Below, one piece after another: positions 19,894 to 31,115 of a stretch of 64,000 bases of DNA (its first letter is position 1; each line of letters begins with the position of its first letter). A program made the position numbers and the translations under genes. The stretch comes from Branchipolynoe longqiensis (taxonomy: Eukaryota; Annelida; Polychaeta; Phyllodocida; Polynoidae). The DNA lies in contig CM059187.1 in NCBI GenBank assembly GCA_030323885.1, positions 132,892,029 through 132,956,028 of the forward strand, written 5' to 3'. A model generated the notes under the pieces. That model was not told the DNA's origin. It was given only the letters and a program-made list of their open reading frames with translations, and made no database searches.

Positions 19894-20192
19894 TGTTGGT
19901 AGACCGTGGGATCGGGGGTTCGAACCCTGGTCGAGTCAAACCAATGACGTAAAAATTGATTCTTGTCACTTCCTAACCAGGCACTCAGCATTATTAGAAT
20001 AGGGCAAGGACTGGTTAGCTCATTGTCAGGATAATGTGACTGAGCGGGATATCAGGTCATGGTGCTGGTGGCTGGGTCTCCCAGTTGGGCAGCATTATAC
20101 AGTCACCATGAGTGCGCACTGTGACAAGTCGGTACACATCCTGATATGACCTCAAATGTTATTAGGACGTAAAACAACAACAAACAAACAAA
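19894..20192 (+). mobile_element. SINE-A, 5'-truncated, with 12-bp TSD
   Basis: Starts inside the tRNA head (TGTTGGTAGACCGTGGGATC). Flanked by ATCCTACAGCGA (19882-19893) and ATCCCACAGCGA (20193-20204), one mismatch. Confidence 0.9.
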
Positions 20193-20204
20193 ATCCCACA
20201 GCGA

Positions 20205-21262
20205 CCACTCTCCAATCATAACCTTCCATCTGCTACCACACTGGGTTTAGCCACTGTCGTTCTCCAATCCCAGCCTCCACATGACCTGACCTGGCACCAA
20301 ACCAGGTTCAGGCACTGCCACTCTCCAATCCCAGCCTCCACATGATCTCACCTGATGCCGAAACAAGTTAAGGCACTGTAACTCTCCAATCCTAGCCTCC
20401 ACATGATCTCACCTGACACCAAACCAAGTTCAGGCACTGTCACTATCCAATCCCAGCTTCCACATGATCACACCTGACGCCAAACCAAGTTCAGGCACTC
20501 TGAAATCCCAGCCTCCACATGATCTAACCTGACGCCAAACCAAGTTCAGGCACTGTCACTCTCCAATCTCAGCCTCCACATAATCTCACCTGATGCCAAA
20601 CCAAGTTCAGGCGCTGTCACTCTCCAATCCCAGCCCCCACATGGCCTCACCTGATGCCGAAACAAGTTAAGGCACTGTCACTCTCCAATCCCAGCGCCCA
20701 GATGACCTCACCTGACACCAAACCAAGTTCAGGCACTGTCACTCTCTAATCCCAGCCTTCACATAATCTCACCTGATGCCAAACCAAGTTCAGGCACTGT
20801 CACTCTCCAATCCCAGTCCCCACCTGACCTCATCTGACACCAAACCAAGTTCAGCCACTGTCACTCTCCAATCCCAGCCCCCACATGACCTCACCTGACA
20901 ACAAACCAAGTTCAGGCACTGTCACTCCTCAATCCCAGCTTTCACATGATCTCACCTGATGCTGAACTAAGTTCAGGCACTTTCACTCTCCAATCCCAGC
21001 CTCCAAATGACCTCACCTGACACCAAACCAAGCTCAGGCACTGTCACTCTCCAATCCCAGCCCCCAGATGACCTCACCTGGTGCCAAACCAATTTCAGGC
21101 ACTTTCACTCTCCAATCCCAGCCCCCACCTGACCTCACCTGACGCCAAACCAAGCTCAGGAACTGTCACTCTCCAATCCCAGCCCCCAGATGACCTCAGC
21201 TGACTCCAATCCAAGTTAAGGCACTTTCACTCTCCAATCCCAGCCTCCACATGACCTGGGTC
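20205..21262 (+). repeat. 60-bp satellite, about 17 units
   Basis: Units are built from CACTGTCACTCTCCAATCCC, AGCCTCCACATGACCTCACC and TGACACCAAACCAAGTTCAGG. Neighbouring units differ by a few bases, with occasional shorter units (e.g. near 20500). The array starts directly behind the SINE-A target repeat. Non-coding. Confidence 0.93.
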
Positions 21263-21825
21263 ACGTTACTTGGTGCTTCTCGATGGTTCCTGCTGAAATA
21301 AATATATTTACAAATCAATGGCTCTCTTTTATTCTCCCTTTCCCCATGTTTTACTACTGCAATCCGGGATTTCATGGTACCTGGGGATACTGATAAGAAG
21401 AATCACTAAGCAAAACATTCCTCACATTGTCATGGCAAAATCGCGATATTATATCTCGGGGACAATTCATCAAAGCTTTTGTAATCTCGAATGCGAATGA
21501 TCAATCCACCCCCCCCCATCCCCCTTTTGCAAACTAAATAACGCTTCGTTTTAATTAGCAGTATTTTGATTGGTTCTTTTTTTGAGTACACGTGTCCCGC
21601 ACTTACTGTGGAGCTGAAAGCTGTGCCGGTAAAACAGGTGCATCATTAAAACAAAAGAAATGCATTAAAAAGGAAAGGAAGGACGTAAAAAGATCTCCCG
21701 CAATGAGACTCGGCCGTGCATTTGTCCTGACCTCACAGTGAGGTCACGTCAGCGGAAGGGTGGAGGAGAAAATCGGGAAGGCTCTGTATAGTCTTTGATG
21801 ACTTGCATGGTGCTGGAGAAGTTTA
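21263..21825. other. No gene seen
   Basis: Mixed sequence with a C-run near 21510. No repeat relation to other parts found. Confidence 0.4.
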
Positions 21826-22506
21826 GAATTGGCGCAAATCGTGAGGGCTCACTATTCAGCATGGTTGTTTGTTGTTTTGTTGTTTTACGTCCTAGCAACA
21901 TCTAAGGTCATATCAGGACGGATGCTAACTTGTGACAGTGTGCGCTCATGGTGACTTTATAGTGCTGCCCCACTGGGAAACCAGACCTGATATCCCACTC
22001 AGTCACATTATCCTGACACTGAACCAACCAGTCCTTGCCCTATCCTAATAATGCCAACCACCAAGCTAGGAAGCGACATGTATTAAGTTTTAAGTCATTG
22101 GTTTGACTTGACCAGGATTCGAACCCACAAACCCATGGGTTCAGATCTCCATTATCTCCCAAAACAGGAGACGGACGCTCTACTCATTTGGCCACCCAAT
22201 CTGGTCTCTATTCAGCATGGTGATGTCGGGTGGGTGCTTGCATGGTGTCGGGTATGTACGGACATGTGGGGGGTTAGCTCAGAGGATCGGGAGAGCTCCC
22301 TATATAGCATGATGGTTTGAAGTGGGTTCTAGTGTAGAAGGTTGTATTAGCTCAAATCGCGATGGCTCATTATACAGGATGATGGTTTGAAGTGGGTTCT
22401 ACTTCTAGAATAGAAGGTGGTTTGAAGTGGATTCTAGTAGTGGTACACGGGGTACTATTAGCGCACATCGGAAGGGTTCCTTATACAGTATGATTACATT
22501 AGGTGC
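21826..22506 (+). repeat. Degenerate tandem repeat split by a SINE
   Basis: The phrases GCGCAAATCGTGAGGGCTCA, CTCAAATCGCGATGGCTCA and GCGCACATCGGAAGGGTTCC, and ATGGTTTGAAGTGGGTTCTA three times, recur at spacings of about 85-100 bases on both sides of the SINE-A at 21865. Confidence 0.65.
21865..22207 (-). mobile_element. SINE-A, full length, head L, 13-bp TSD
   Basis: A perfect duplication CTATTCAGCATGG at 21852-21864 and 22208-22220. The inverted copy runs from TTGTTTGTTGTTTTG to the head ending at CTGGT. Confidence 0.95.
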
Positions 22507-22509
22507 GGA

Positions 22510-22856
22510 GATCGGATGGCCGAATGTGTTGAGCATCCGTCTCCTGTTTTGGGAGATCGAGGGATCCGAACCCACAGGTTCGTGGGTTCGAATCCTGGTC
22601 GAGTCAAACCAATGACTTAAAAATTGACAGTTGGTACTTCATAGCCAGGTGCTCGGCTTTATTAGGATAGGGCAAGTACTGGTTGGTTCAGTGTCAGGAT
22701 AATGTGACTGAGTGGGATATCAGGTCATCGCGCTGGCAGCCTGGTCTCCTAGTGGGGCAGCACTATTAAGTCACCATGAGTGCGCACTGTCGCAAGTTGC
22801 TACCTGTCCTAATATGACCTTAGATGTTGCTGAGGACGTAAAACTCCAACAACCAA
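22510..22856 (+). mobile_element. SINE-A, full length, head L
   Basis: Head GATCGGATGGCCGAATGTG with an extra short repeat before box B (GATCCGAACCCACAGGTTCG). Ends TGAGGACGTAAAACTCCAAC. Confidence 0.92.
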
Positions 22857-23083
22857 ATCTATGGGTGGGGGGAAATGGTCTATTGTGACATTCCTCAGAG
22901 AGAACCCGTCTTATAATGACAGTAAAGGAACAAATCTGAAAACAGCGTGACTGAGATATACAGCTCCGAATATGCAGGCTCTATAGGCTAGTCGGCAGCT
23001 GGGCGCAGATCTGGTTAACAAGCATTGATAAACCAAATCCAGTCTCACGCCAAAATAATTTAAAAAAAACGAAGATAACTTCA

Positions 23084-23530
23084 CTATTTCCACACTGCAA
23101 TGCTTCTCGATCCACGGCAGGCTATATATATATATATACCTGGGGCCGTCGTGGCTGCCGAGGTAGACCCGACCGGGAACTTTGGAGGTTCCGCAGCGAC
23201 GGCCCCAGCGGCCATGACAGTCGAGCCCACATACTGTCGTTGTCGTCGATCCGCTTTCTCCGCTAACAGTGCATCCCTCGTCTGGAGCAAGACGTCCAAC
23301 TCCTTCGTCGCGCGCAGCTCTTCAATCTCCCGAAGAGTCTCCTCACGTAGTTCAGCCATATTCTTGAAGCCCCCACCTGTCTCCGACGCCATCGCGTCCT
23401 CGTTGGATGCGCCTTTAGATAATCTGGCCGCCGAAGAACTTCTCGTTTCACGCACTACGCTGTCCTCGTTCGGGCTCTCACAAATACCATTCTTGTCGTG
23501 ACTTCTCCCACAAGCACTACAAAAAGGCAT
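23084..23530 (-). CDS. Unclassified ORF, probably from a mobile element
   Basis: 148 codons, product not recognised. It begins MPFCSACGRSH, giving C-x2-C-x3-H-x5-C (residues 4-17), which could bind zinc. There follows a Ser/Glu-rich linker and a likely coiled coil (REETLREIEELRATKELDVL...QTRDALLAEK, ~60-95). The last 17 residues come from a (TA)n run and the sequence after it (GIYIYIACRG), so the natural C-terminus is probably lost. Two 227-bp tandem repeats lie just upstream on the coding strand. Zinc motif plus coiled coil at the start of an element ORF is compatible with a gag-like protein; that is inference. Confidence 0.45.
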   Translation of the reverse strand: MPFCSACGRSHDKNGICESPNEDSVVRETRSSSAARLSKGASNEDAMASETGGGFKNMAELREETLREIEELRATKELDVLLQTRDALLAEKADRRQRQYVGSTVMAAGAVAAEPPKFPVGSTSAATTAPGIYIYIACRGSRSIAVWK

Positions 23531-23599
23531 CGGAATGCTGTGCTTTATGCAGAAAAACGGTGTCGATAAAACTGTTTTTTATATCAGGTATTATCTCAA

Positions 23600-24053
23600 A
23601 TTCCTGCTTTTTTGGTCGTAAAATCGACCAACGAGGGGTCCGGGTATCACATCGACAATCTTGGAATTCTTTGTAGTGTCAATCAAGTAGTTAGTGGTTA
23701 AACGACTATATTTCTATAAGGGTTCCTCTCATGTCCTTGTTAGCCTCATAATTCAAGAACTTGGCTATTGTTCGGAATTGTTAAAATAAATTATAAATGG
23801 GCATAGTAATCAGGTTATTCAGTCGTATTCCTGCTTTTTTGGTCGTAAAATCGACCAACGAAGGGTGCAGGTATCACATCGACAATCTTAGAGTTCTTTG
23901 TAGTGTCAATCAAGTAGTTATTGGTTAAACGACTATATTTCTATAAGGGTTGGTCTCATGCCCTTCTTAGCCTCATAATTCAAGAACTTGGCTATTGGTC
24001 GGAATTGTCAAACTAAATTATAAATGAGCCTAATAATCAGGTAATTCAGTCAT
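23600..24053 (-). repeat. Two 227-bp direct tandem repeats upstream of the unclassified ORF
   Basis: Unit 1 is 23600-23826, unit 2 is 23827-24053, both starting ATTCCTGCTTTTTTGGTCG. Identity is high over the full unit. Each contains TTGGTCGTAAAATCGACCAA, a 7-bp inverted repeat around 6 bases. The arrangement resembles promoter monomers in a retroelement 5' region, reading toward the ORF on the minus strand. Confidence 0.85.
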
Positions 24054-24772
24054 ATTCGACACACATGACTAGGTTAGTGGTGTAATTTAACCAGCAAGCC
24101 TAACCATGGTTCAAGCTAAGTCTCAGCTAGTCGACAAACATGGCCGCAGTACCGGCGTCGGCCATCTTGCTTAAAAGTCTCTGATAAAATAAACTGCCGA
24201 AATCCAGCGTCGAATAAAAATCGACACTCACAAACATATTAAAACTAGAAATATATATAAATTTCCGCTTGCTGCGTCAAAAATTGACCTAAATGTTCTC
24301 TAGCCGTATATCATCGACAGCCCCGACGGCTACGCCGCTCTCCGCCATCTTGGTTTCCGTCGATAGTTTCAAGCAAACCGACACACATGATAATGAAAGT
24401 AATAAATAAAGCTTAGCTCACGACACCGACATGGTTGAAGCTCGTCTCCTTGTTAGTAGCAGGTAGTTCCTTCAGGAGGTAAGAACACAGGTAGCCAGTA
24501 GACTGTGTCTTGCAAGCAGTAAAATAGGTGTGTAGTGTGCCAAGCAAACAGCAGAAGTGAGGAGTGTAGAAGGTGGGGGGAGGGGAAGCAGCAAGAAAAG
24601 TGCTGGCCCGCAGCAAATATATATCATGGACAAGAAATAATCATGAAGTCGTAGGATCATAAATATTATTATAAGATCATAGGATAATAAATAATATTAT
24701 AATAACCTCACCCGCCATTTTATATTTATATAATAGATTATATTGCACATATATAAGCCTCTGGATTATTCG
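24054..24772 (-). promoter_or_regulatory. Possible 5' region of the minus-strand element
   Basis: Contains GCCATCTTG near 24165 and CGCCATCTTGG near 24343, and CGCCATTTTAT near 24713. On the minus strand these are AAGATGGC-type words resembling YY1 sites, which occur in several retroelement and gene promoters. GTCGAT/ATCGAC words recur (24211, 24313, 24359). No coding frame of note. Functional assignment is speculative. Confidence 0.3.
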
Positions 24773-25139
24773 CGCAGTGTCATATACTTTGTAACCAATC
24801 ATTTCCGTAGATTGTCTTCATACCGGAAGTGATTGTTGGAGCCTTCGGTTCTCAGTGCCCAGCCTGAGTCCTGATTGCAGCCTGGCACTCATCACGGCCA
24901 CTCATCAGAGCCACTCAAGCCATCCAGATGCTCACCCAAACCGGATGTGGCTCGGCTCTTGGCGTCCGCAAACTGCATGGCGCATTTTACATAACTCCCC
25001 CTCCCCGCCCCGAAGCTAAAATAACCGCTGCATTTCTGTATAATAGTAAAGATGTAGAGTTATTAGAGTGCCCGTACTAACAGAAGCCATTCTAAGGCAT
25101 TGTGCAATAAAAGTAGAGTCCGACATATTTAAAACCAGA
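24773..25139. other. No gene seen
   Basis: Ordinary composition; three short CACTCATCA(C/G) words near 24886-24920. Nothing recognised. Confidence 0.4.
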
Positions 25140-25495
25140 TTAAAGCTGTATAGTCCGATTAAGCATCACATTTTCAAAAACCAAAGCAATTATCTAAATG
25201 TTATTCTGCATATCTAACTTAGATACTGATGCACCTATTAAGCATCTGTTGACATATAACATGGACTACTGAGGCAATTTAATAGAATCTGTTACTGCAT
25301 TATGACGATGGTGTTTGAGTTTTGGTGTGCTTGCCAACATTAATTTGACAGGTTTACACTTCAAATAGCTCAAAACTTAGCCATTTAAAATAAAAGTTAC
25401 TTCAAACTAAAGTAATGTAGATTATAACAATCAATTGCATATATTTATCTCAGAAAATGACAGAATCTCAAAACCATCGGACTATGCAACTTTAA
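25140..25495 (-). mobile_element. MITE-1 copy (356 bp)
   Basis: Starts TTAAAGCTGTATAGTCCGAT and ends ACCATCGGACTATGCAACTTTAA (split here: ACCATCGG, ACTATGCAACTTTAA). Internal AAACTTAGCCATTTAAAATA agrees with the other copies. Confidence 0.87.
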
Positions 25496-25800
25496 ACATG
25501 AGAATGATGCATACATTTTTATTTAGGCACAAAGACATCACTCCAAAACAGAGGAGTGTTAACTGATTTCTTCTATTAAAGAGCTTAGTAGATATACTGA
25601 CCATTCCTCAGAGGTAGAAACCGTTCTCTTGCTGACTTGATCTTAGATGGTGCCAGGATGTCAAACTACAAGAAGCAAACAAAGAAAAACAAGAAACAAA
25701 CAAGCGAACCCCTTCTATATGTGGATCGTTTGACAAATCAACCTGTATTTCTGCCCGGTTCTCAGCAGACATTGTCTTGAAGCTTTACTCCTTGTCTTTT

Positions 25801-25860
25801 AACCCGTCCTGATATGACCCTAGATGTTGCTAGGATGTTAAACAACAACAAACAAACAAA
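25801..25860 (+). mobile_element. SINE-A tail-only fragment
   Basis: ACCCGTCCTGATATGACCCT to (CAAA)n; starts at the base of the 3' stem-loop like the other tail-only copies. No clear TSD. Confidence 0.8.
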
Positions 25861-26034
25861 CTTTGATTTCAAGTAATGATAAACTATATTGACTATTACT
25901 ATACTTTCCTATCCAGGAGAGGATGGTCGAGTAGGTCAGGCGTCCGCTTCCCACGCGAGAGGTCATAGGATCAATTCAATATTGTTTATTGAGAAATTGG
26001 GCGCGTTTGGGCCCACCTTAAGAATAACACAGGT

Positions 26035-26872
26035 CAATCAATCAATAGTTCCGTCCTCTATTCGAGGGTTGGATGCAATGGTTCTCCACTTGTCCCGATG
26101 GTGTGCTGTTCTGATAGACTGTGAATAATTCAAGCCTGTCCACTGTGAAATATTTGTAAACCATGATGTTCTTGGTCTCCCTCTCCCTCTGCTGCCATTC
26201 ACCTTCCCTTCCAACAATGTATGGTATATTGAACTCTGACAAATGATGTGGCCAAAATAAATAAGTTTCTTTGTCTGTATAGTGGCAAATAAGCTTTTCT
26301 TATTTTTTATTTTTCTGAGAACTTTTTTGTTGGTGATCTTCTTTGTCCATGATATTTTCATCATCCTTCGATAAGTCCACATCTCAAATGCTGCTAACCG
26401 TTTGTACATTTTCTTAGAGATTGTCCATGTCTCAGCCCCATACATTAGAGTAGACCACACATAACACTGAAGAATACGCTTCCTTGTTTGTATTAATATC
26501 TTACTTGATGTTAACACTATACATTTTGGAGAATGTTGTTCGGGCTATTGTTATCCTTCTTTTAATTTCTTCCTCACATCTCCCATCATTTGTAATCTTT
26601 TGTCCGAGATATATGAATTCGGATACTTGTTCTATGTTTGTGCCATCTATGGTTATATTGATATTTGGTTTATCTGTCTTTTTACTTATAACCATTGTTT
26701 TGGTATTCCTGGCATTCATCTTCATGTTGAATAGTATTCCAGCTTTATTGATTCTATTCACTATATCTTGTAGGTTTTTCTCACTGTCTGCTAGTATTAC
26801 ACTGTCATCAGCATATCTAAGATTGTTGACGTTCGTGCCACCTATTGTAACTCCCTTGCAAATAAGACAGGT
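26035..26872 (-). mobile_element. Non-LTR retrotransposon 3' part with RT fragment, LINE-1 family
   Basis: Two minus-strand frames. 26878-26501 encodes the end of a reverse transcriptase with LRYADDSVILADSEKNLQD (the YADD catalytic motif). 26517-26038 encodes the post-RT C-terminal module (LMYGAETWTISKKMYKRL, GRGRPRTSWFTNISQW). Compared with the copy at 48184, this one lacks two bases near 26518, which puts the two parts in different frames. The 3' end is (TCAA)n on the minus-strand complement. A 6-bp ACAGGT at 26029 and 26867 may be a TSD. 5'-truncated and dead. Confidence 0.88.
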
Positions 26873-26975
26873 AATCATCTTAAATTACAAGTAGAAGGGT
26901 AGGGGGGGGGGAAACTGGAGGTGTGGTCACTTTGTCGGCTACCTGGGATGGTAGCGGGCCAGCTCATAAGGGGGA

Positions 26976-27316
26976 CCAACCAGACGGTTGAGTAGAGCCA
27001 CTGTCTCCTGTTTTGTGAGATCGGGAGTTCCGAACCCATGAGTTTGTGGGTTCGAATCCTGGTCGAGTCAAACCAATGACTTAAAAATTGATACTTGTCA
27101 CTTCCTAGCCTGGAGCTTGGATAGGGCAAGGACTGGTTGGCTCAGTGTCAGGATATTGTGACTGAGTGGGATATCAGGTCATGATGCTGGTGGCCTGGTG
27201 TCCCAGTGGGGCATCACTATAAAGTCACCATGAGTGCGCACCGTCACAAGTCGGTACCCGTTCTGATATGACCTTAGATGTTGCTAGGACGAAAAACAAC
27301 AACAAACAAACAAACC
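26976..27316 (+). mobile_element. SINE-A, head L, 9-bp TSD
   Basis: TAAGGGGGA at 26967-26975 and 27317-27325. Head CCAACCAGACGGTTGAGTAG; full body and tail. A short gap in the body follows AGCCTGGAGCTTGG. Confidence 0.92.
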
Positions 27317-27325
27317 TAAGGGGGA

Positions 27326-27531
27326 CTGGGCACGGTGGCCGAATCGGTAGAGCGCGGGTCTCGCGTGCCTCGCAGGATAATGTGACTGAGTGTGACTGAG
27401 TGGTGCCGGCGGCCTGATTTCCAAGTGGTGCAGCACTATAAAATCGGCATGAGTTCACACAATGACACAATGACTCATCCTGAGATGACCTTAGACGCTG
27501 CCAAGAAATAAGACTCCAACAACTCCAACCT
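27326..27531 (+). mobile_element. SINE-A, head A, internally deleted
   Basis: CTGGGCACGGTGGCCGAATC then GCGCGGGTCTCGCGTGCC, joined straight to CAGGATAATGTGACTGAG. The flanking CTAAGGGGG/CTAAGGGCG suggests its own insertion next to the previous SINE. Confidence 0.85.
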
Positions 27532-27649
27532 CTAAGGGCGAAGGCTAATGGTATCTGGAAACGGAAGAGGAGTGGCTCCAAATCCAGGTCTGAAAGTCTC
27601 CTGGAATTATCCGTGAAGTCTCGCTAAAATATTGTTGAAATCTAATTTG

Positions 27650-28252
27650 AAATATTGCTGGAGCCTTGATGAAGTCTAGCTGGAGTCTTGCTGGAGCATT
27701 GGTGTAGTCTCACTGAAATCTTGCTGCAACTTTGCTGCAGTCTTACTGGATTCTCGCTGGAGACTTGCTGCAGTCTTGATGCAGTATTGCTGCAGTCTGG
27801 CTGCAGTCTGGCTGCAGTCTTACTGCAGTATTACTGCAGTGTTGCTGCAGTGTTGCTGCAGTCTGGCTGCAGTCTTACTGCAGTATTACTGCAGTGTTGC
27901 TGCAGTGTTGCTGCAGTCTGGCTGCAGTCTAGCTGCAGTCTTGCTGCAGTCTTGAGTCAGGAGGCTGCAGTGTTGGTGCAGTCTCCTTGCAGTCTAAATA
28001 CAGCCTTGGTGCAGTCTCGCTGCAGCCTTGGTGCAGTCTCGCTACAGTATTGCTGCAGCATTGCTGCAGTCTTGGTGCAGTCTTGGTGCAGTCTTGGTGC
28101 AGTCTTTGGTGTAGTATTGGTGCAGTCTTGGGGCAGTCTTGGTGCAGTGTTGCTGCAGTGTGGCTGCAGTGTGGCTGCAGTGTGGCTGCAGTGTGGCTGC
28201 AGTGTGGCTGCAGTGTGGCTGCAGTGTGGCTGCAGTCTCACTAAACCCTTGC
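27650..28252 (+). repeat. 15-bp minisatellite, CTGCAG-rich
   Basis: Units such as TTGCTGCAGTCTTAC, TGGCTGCAGTGTGGC and TTGGTGCAGTCTTGG, about 40 in a row, with the most uniform part (GTGGCTGCAGT) at 28150-28235. All frames stay open and give Leu/Gln/Cys/Ser-rich peptides on one strand and Thr/Ala/His/Gln on the other, which is a repeat artefact. Confidence 0.93.
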
Positions 28253-28629
28253 AGTGTTAGTGGATCCCTTCATATCGACTACTTTCAATGTTGTCAAAGG
28301 GCAGACACCTTCGTACCATACCTACTTAGTGTAGGCGTTTAATGATTCATTGCATCGGTAAGATGGCAGGCGCAAGCCTTCTTACCTCAAGTGGAATAGG
28401 TTAGTGTATCGACTGCTGAGAGAAAAAGCGAACACGGATAAAGGCACAAGAAGATATTATATTATAAATGGAGATCCTTCTCAGCTTGCAACCATTAAAA
28501 TCTGAGAAGGTTCAAAACCAGGATTGTCTCAATGTATTTGCGACAGGTTCTTTGAATTTAATATGTATGTAAATATAATCTAATGTAAAATTAATATATG
28601 AATCATTGCAAGGTTTTTTTAATTGAATT
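28253..28629. other. No gene seen
   Basis: AT-rich sequence without recognised repeats. Confidence 0.4.
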
Positions 28630-28926
28630 TTAAAGCTGCATAGTCCAATGAAAATATAAAAGTTTTTAAACTAAAGAGATTTTTAGACTACATATCCAAC
28701 TTGCGTAATGATGCTTTTATTGCTGAATAGGTTCGAACAGTATATTAATTTAATAGAATCTATTACCACTGCAGCTGATGATGTCATAATGACATGCATG
28801 TGAAAATTAGTTTTTGATGTCCGCACTTCAAATATTTCCAAATTTAGCAATTTAATATGAAAGTCGGTTCAAGCTAAAGTAAAGTGGATGACAAAAACTC
28901 AAAATGATGGGACTATGCAACTTTAA
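28630..28926 (-). mobile_element. MITE-1 copy, shortened (297 bp)
   Basis: Starts TTAAAGCTGCATAGTCCAATG and ends GGGACTATGCAACTTTAA. About 55 bases shorter than the others, missing part of the right half. Confidence 0.83.
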
Positions 28927-28999
28927 AACCACACAGAAAAGGCTAGCATCTCTCTCAATATATATAGCGAATTTCTATGATTTCAGACACTAGGAACCG

Positions 29000-29290
29000 A
29001 AGCGGTGACCGAATCGGTAAGAAGGCTGGGAGGATTCCCATGTGGATGGCCGTGGGTTCGAACCCCGGCCGAGTGAAACCAATGACCTAGCCTAGCGTGT
29101 AATAGGATAGGACTATGACTGGTTTCCTTTCTAACAGGACAATGTCACTGAGTGAGCTATCGGGTCATGATGCCCATGGCCCAGTTTCTCACTAAGGCAG
29201 CACTATAAAGTAGCCATGAGTGCGCACTGTCACAAGTCGGTACCCATTTTGATATTACTTTATATGTTCCTAGTTCGCAAATCCCCAACA
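29000..29290 (+). mobile_element. SINE-A, head A, diverged
   Basis: Head GAAGCGGTGACCGAATCGGT with GTGGGTTCGAACCCC; ends ATATGTTCCTAGTTCGCAAA. Confidence 0.85.
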
Positions 29291-29714
29291 AACATTTAGT
29301 AGGTTATGTAATACATGACATGACGTTCTTTTTATGTGGAAGTACTTGCCATTAATCATGTGGTTAAATGTTACATAATTTGGTTTTCAAATGTCAATAC
29401 AATTGTAACATTGTACATGTTATATTTAACATCGGTAATTTATGGGCGGAGACCGACCACCCGATAACACTGACCCAAACATTGCCACTACCTGGCGGAT
29501 TGAACCCACACTACCCCAGTGGCCACCGATCTATGGTGGTGCCCCCTGTAGTAACTTGAAAGAACCACAGGCCGCCAGGCGATTCCGACAGTAGATCTTT
29601 CCCGCCAAAAACCACCACGTGACCTAAGAACCGACTGACCAGCTCGCACAACCGATCCAGCCACTCCCATCAATGCATCTGACCACCTATTTTCTCTCAC
29701 GCGACAAATTCAAC

Positions 29715-30088
29715 ATGCCGCCTGCCGAAAAATCCACCAAGAGATTCACCGCCCACAAGCAAATGAACTCACAAAAGCCGAGGGGACGCCCCAGGAAAAC
29801 TAGCGAGTGGGTGGAAGTATCCGACGAGGAAACGGACGATGACTGCCAACACCAACCTTGGCAAAAGACACTAGTGCAGGAGCACACATAACCAAAGCTG
29901 GCCACACCGACGCCCGCGGCAACACTGACACCGGCACCCCAGCCACGGGGTCCACACCAGCCGACGCCATAATCAAGGCCATGCAGCTAGCAATGGCCGA
30001 GCAGATGCAGTTATTTCAATTGAAGAGGACATCCAGGATTGAAGCACTGGAGACAAAGAAGCAAGCCAAGAACACCTGGAGGCTGTGA
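29715..30088 (+). pseudogene. Frameshifted retroelement-like ORF with AT-hook motif
   Basis: The first frame (ATG at 29715) reads MPPAEKSTKRF... and KPRGRPRKTSEW, where RGRP is an AT-hook core, then an acidic EVSDEETDDD stretch, stopping at 29891. A second frame from 29858 continues with GHTDARGNTDTGTPATGSTP and an amphipathic helix (AIIKAMQLAMAEQMQLFQLK), stopping at 30088. Composition is consistent across the change, so one ORF was probably broken by a small indel near 29870. A basic and acidic N-terminus followed by a helix resembles the start of an LTR-element gag. No protease, RT or integrase follows. Family not established. Confidence 0.4.
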
Positions 30089-30254
30089 CAGTGGACGGTG
30101 ACAATGACACCACCATCGGACGCCGACAGCCGTTTGCACAGATACTACATAGGGTGCATTTGGCGTCCATAAACTGTACTCTTTGGTACTAACAAAATAA
30201 GAGATAGTTTTCTTTTTCCATTCTTCGAGGAAAAATGAAACCTTTCATCAATTG

Positions 30255-30590
30255 TATTTGTGTGGTATGGCTAAGAGGTGCAGTCTTATTGACATGGCGT
30301 TCCTTTGATGGTGGATCGATCCCCAACTGAGTCAAACTAAGGAGTACAAAAATAGAAATATCGATACTTACCGCTCCCTAAACTGATGCTGCGCATTAGT
30401 AGGATAGTGCAGCAACTGATTCTCTGATTGCCCGGATAATATACCTGAGTGGGATTGGGATTTCATATCATTGTCTCATAGGTCAAGTATGTATATATCT
30501 ATCTCAGTGAGAAAGTAGCTACTATGATTTATACTAGTATAACCCCTGGTGTTGCTAGGACATACTACCCCAAACAGACTAAGCAAACCT
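30255..30590 (+). mobile_element. SINE-A, highly degenerate
   Basis: TGTGGTATGGCTAAGAGGTG, CCCAACTGAGTCAAACTAAG, GATACTTACCGCTCCC and GTTGCTAGGACATACTACCC appear in SINE-A order with many substitutions. Confidence 0.65.
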
Positions 30591-31104
30591 ACCATAAAAC
30601 CGCCATACATGGGAACTGTGGCAAATCAGTTATCCATCCTTATTTAACCTCAGATGTTGCTAAGTTTCAAAGAGTCCCCCTCCCACCTTCTCTCCCCTGA
30701 TAATTCAATCAATTAGTTGAGATGAACTTCACAGATATCCGATGCCAATCATGGGGCGACGCCATTGCCACTACCCCATCTACTTCTGATTAGGATCATT
30801 GTAATCCACGTGATGAACCTCATTGTCCGAATTCTAAGGAGGCGTGCACTAATCAGATTTGACGGCTTTCTAAAACTTTCCCAATTCTGTTAATCCATTT
30901 ACTTGATGATTAACTAAGAAGTTTCACCAAAGCTGGGCTTAACACTGACAACAACCTATTGGTTATCCATTTGAAGGTAATTCCTTAGTCTGTCTAGCAC
31001 ATGAGATGAGCTATAAAGTAAATGTACAGATTGTATCTATGTATATAATTGATATATATTCACATATATCAGTATATATGCACAGGTATATCCCGCATAG
31101 CATT
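30591..31104. other. No gene; SINE-A tail trace
   Basis: CCATCCTTATTTAACCTCAG...GTTGCTAAG near 30636-30663 is a decayed SINE-A end. The rest is not recognised. Confidence 0.45.
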
Positions 31105-31115
31105 ACCCCATTTAG

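Noticed and set aside
20205..21262. Regular repeats that might suggest a CRISPR array
   Set aside because: Units are contiguous 60-mers without unique spacers, in an animal-type genome and with no cas genes.
27688..28260. 190-codon Leu/Gln/Cys frame
   Set aside because: Product of a 15-bp repeat; all frames open on both strands.
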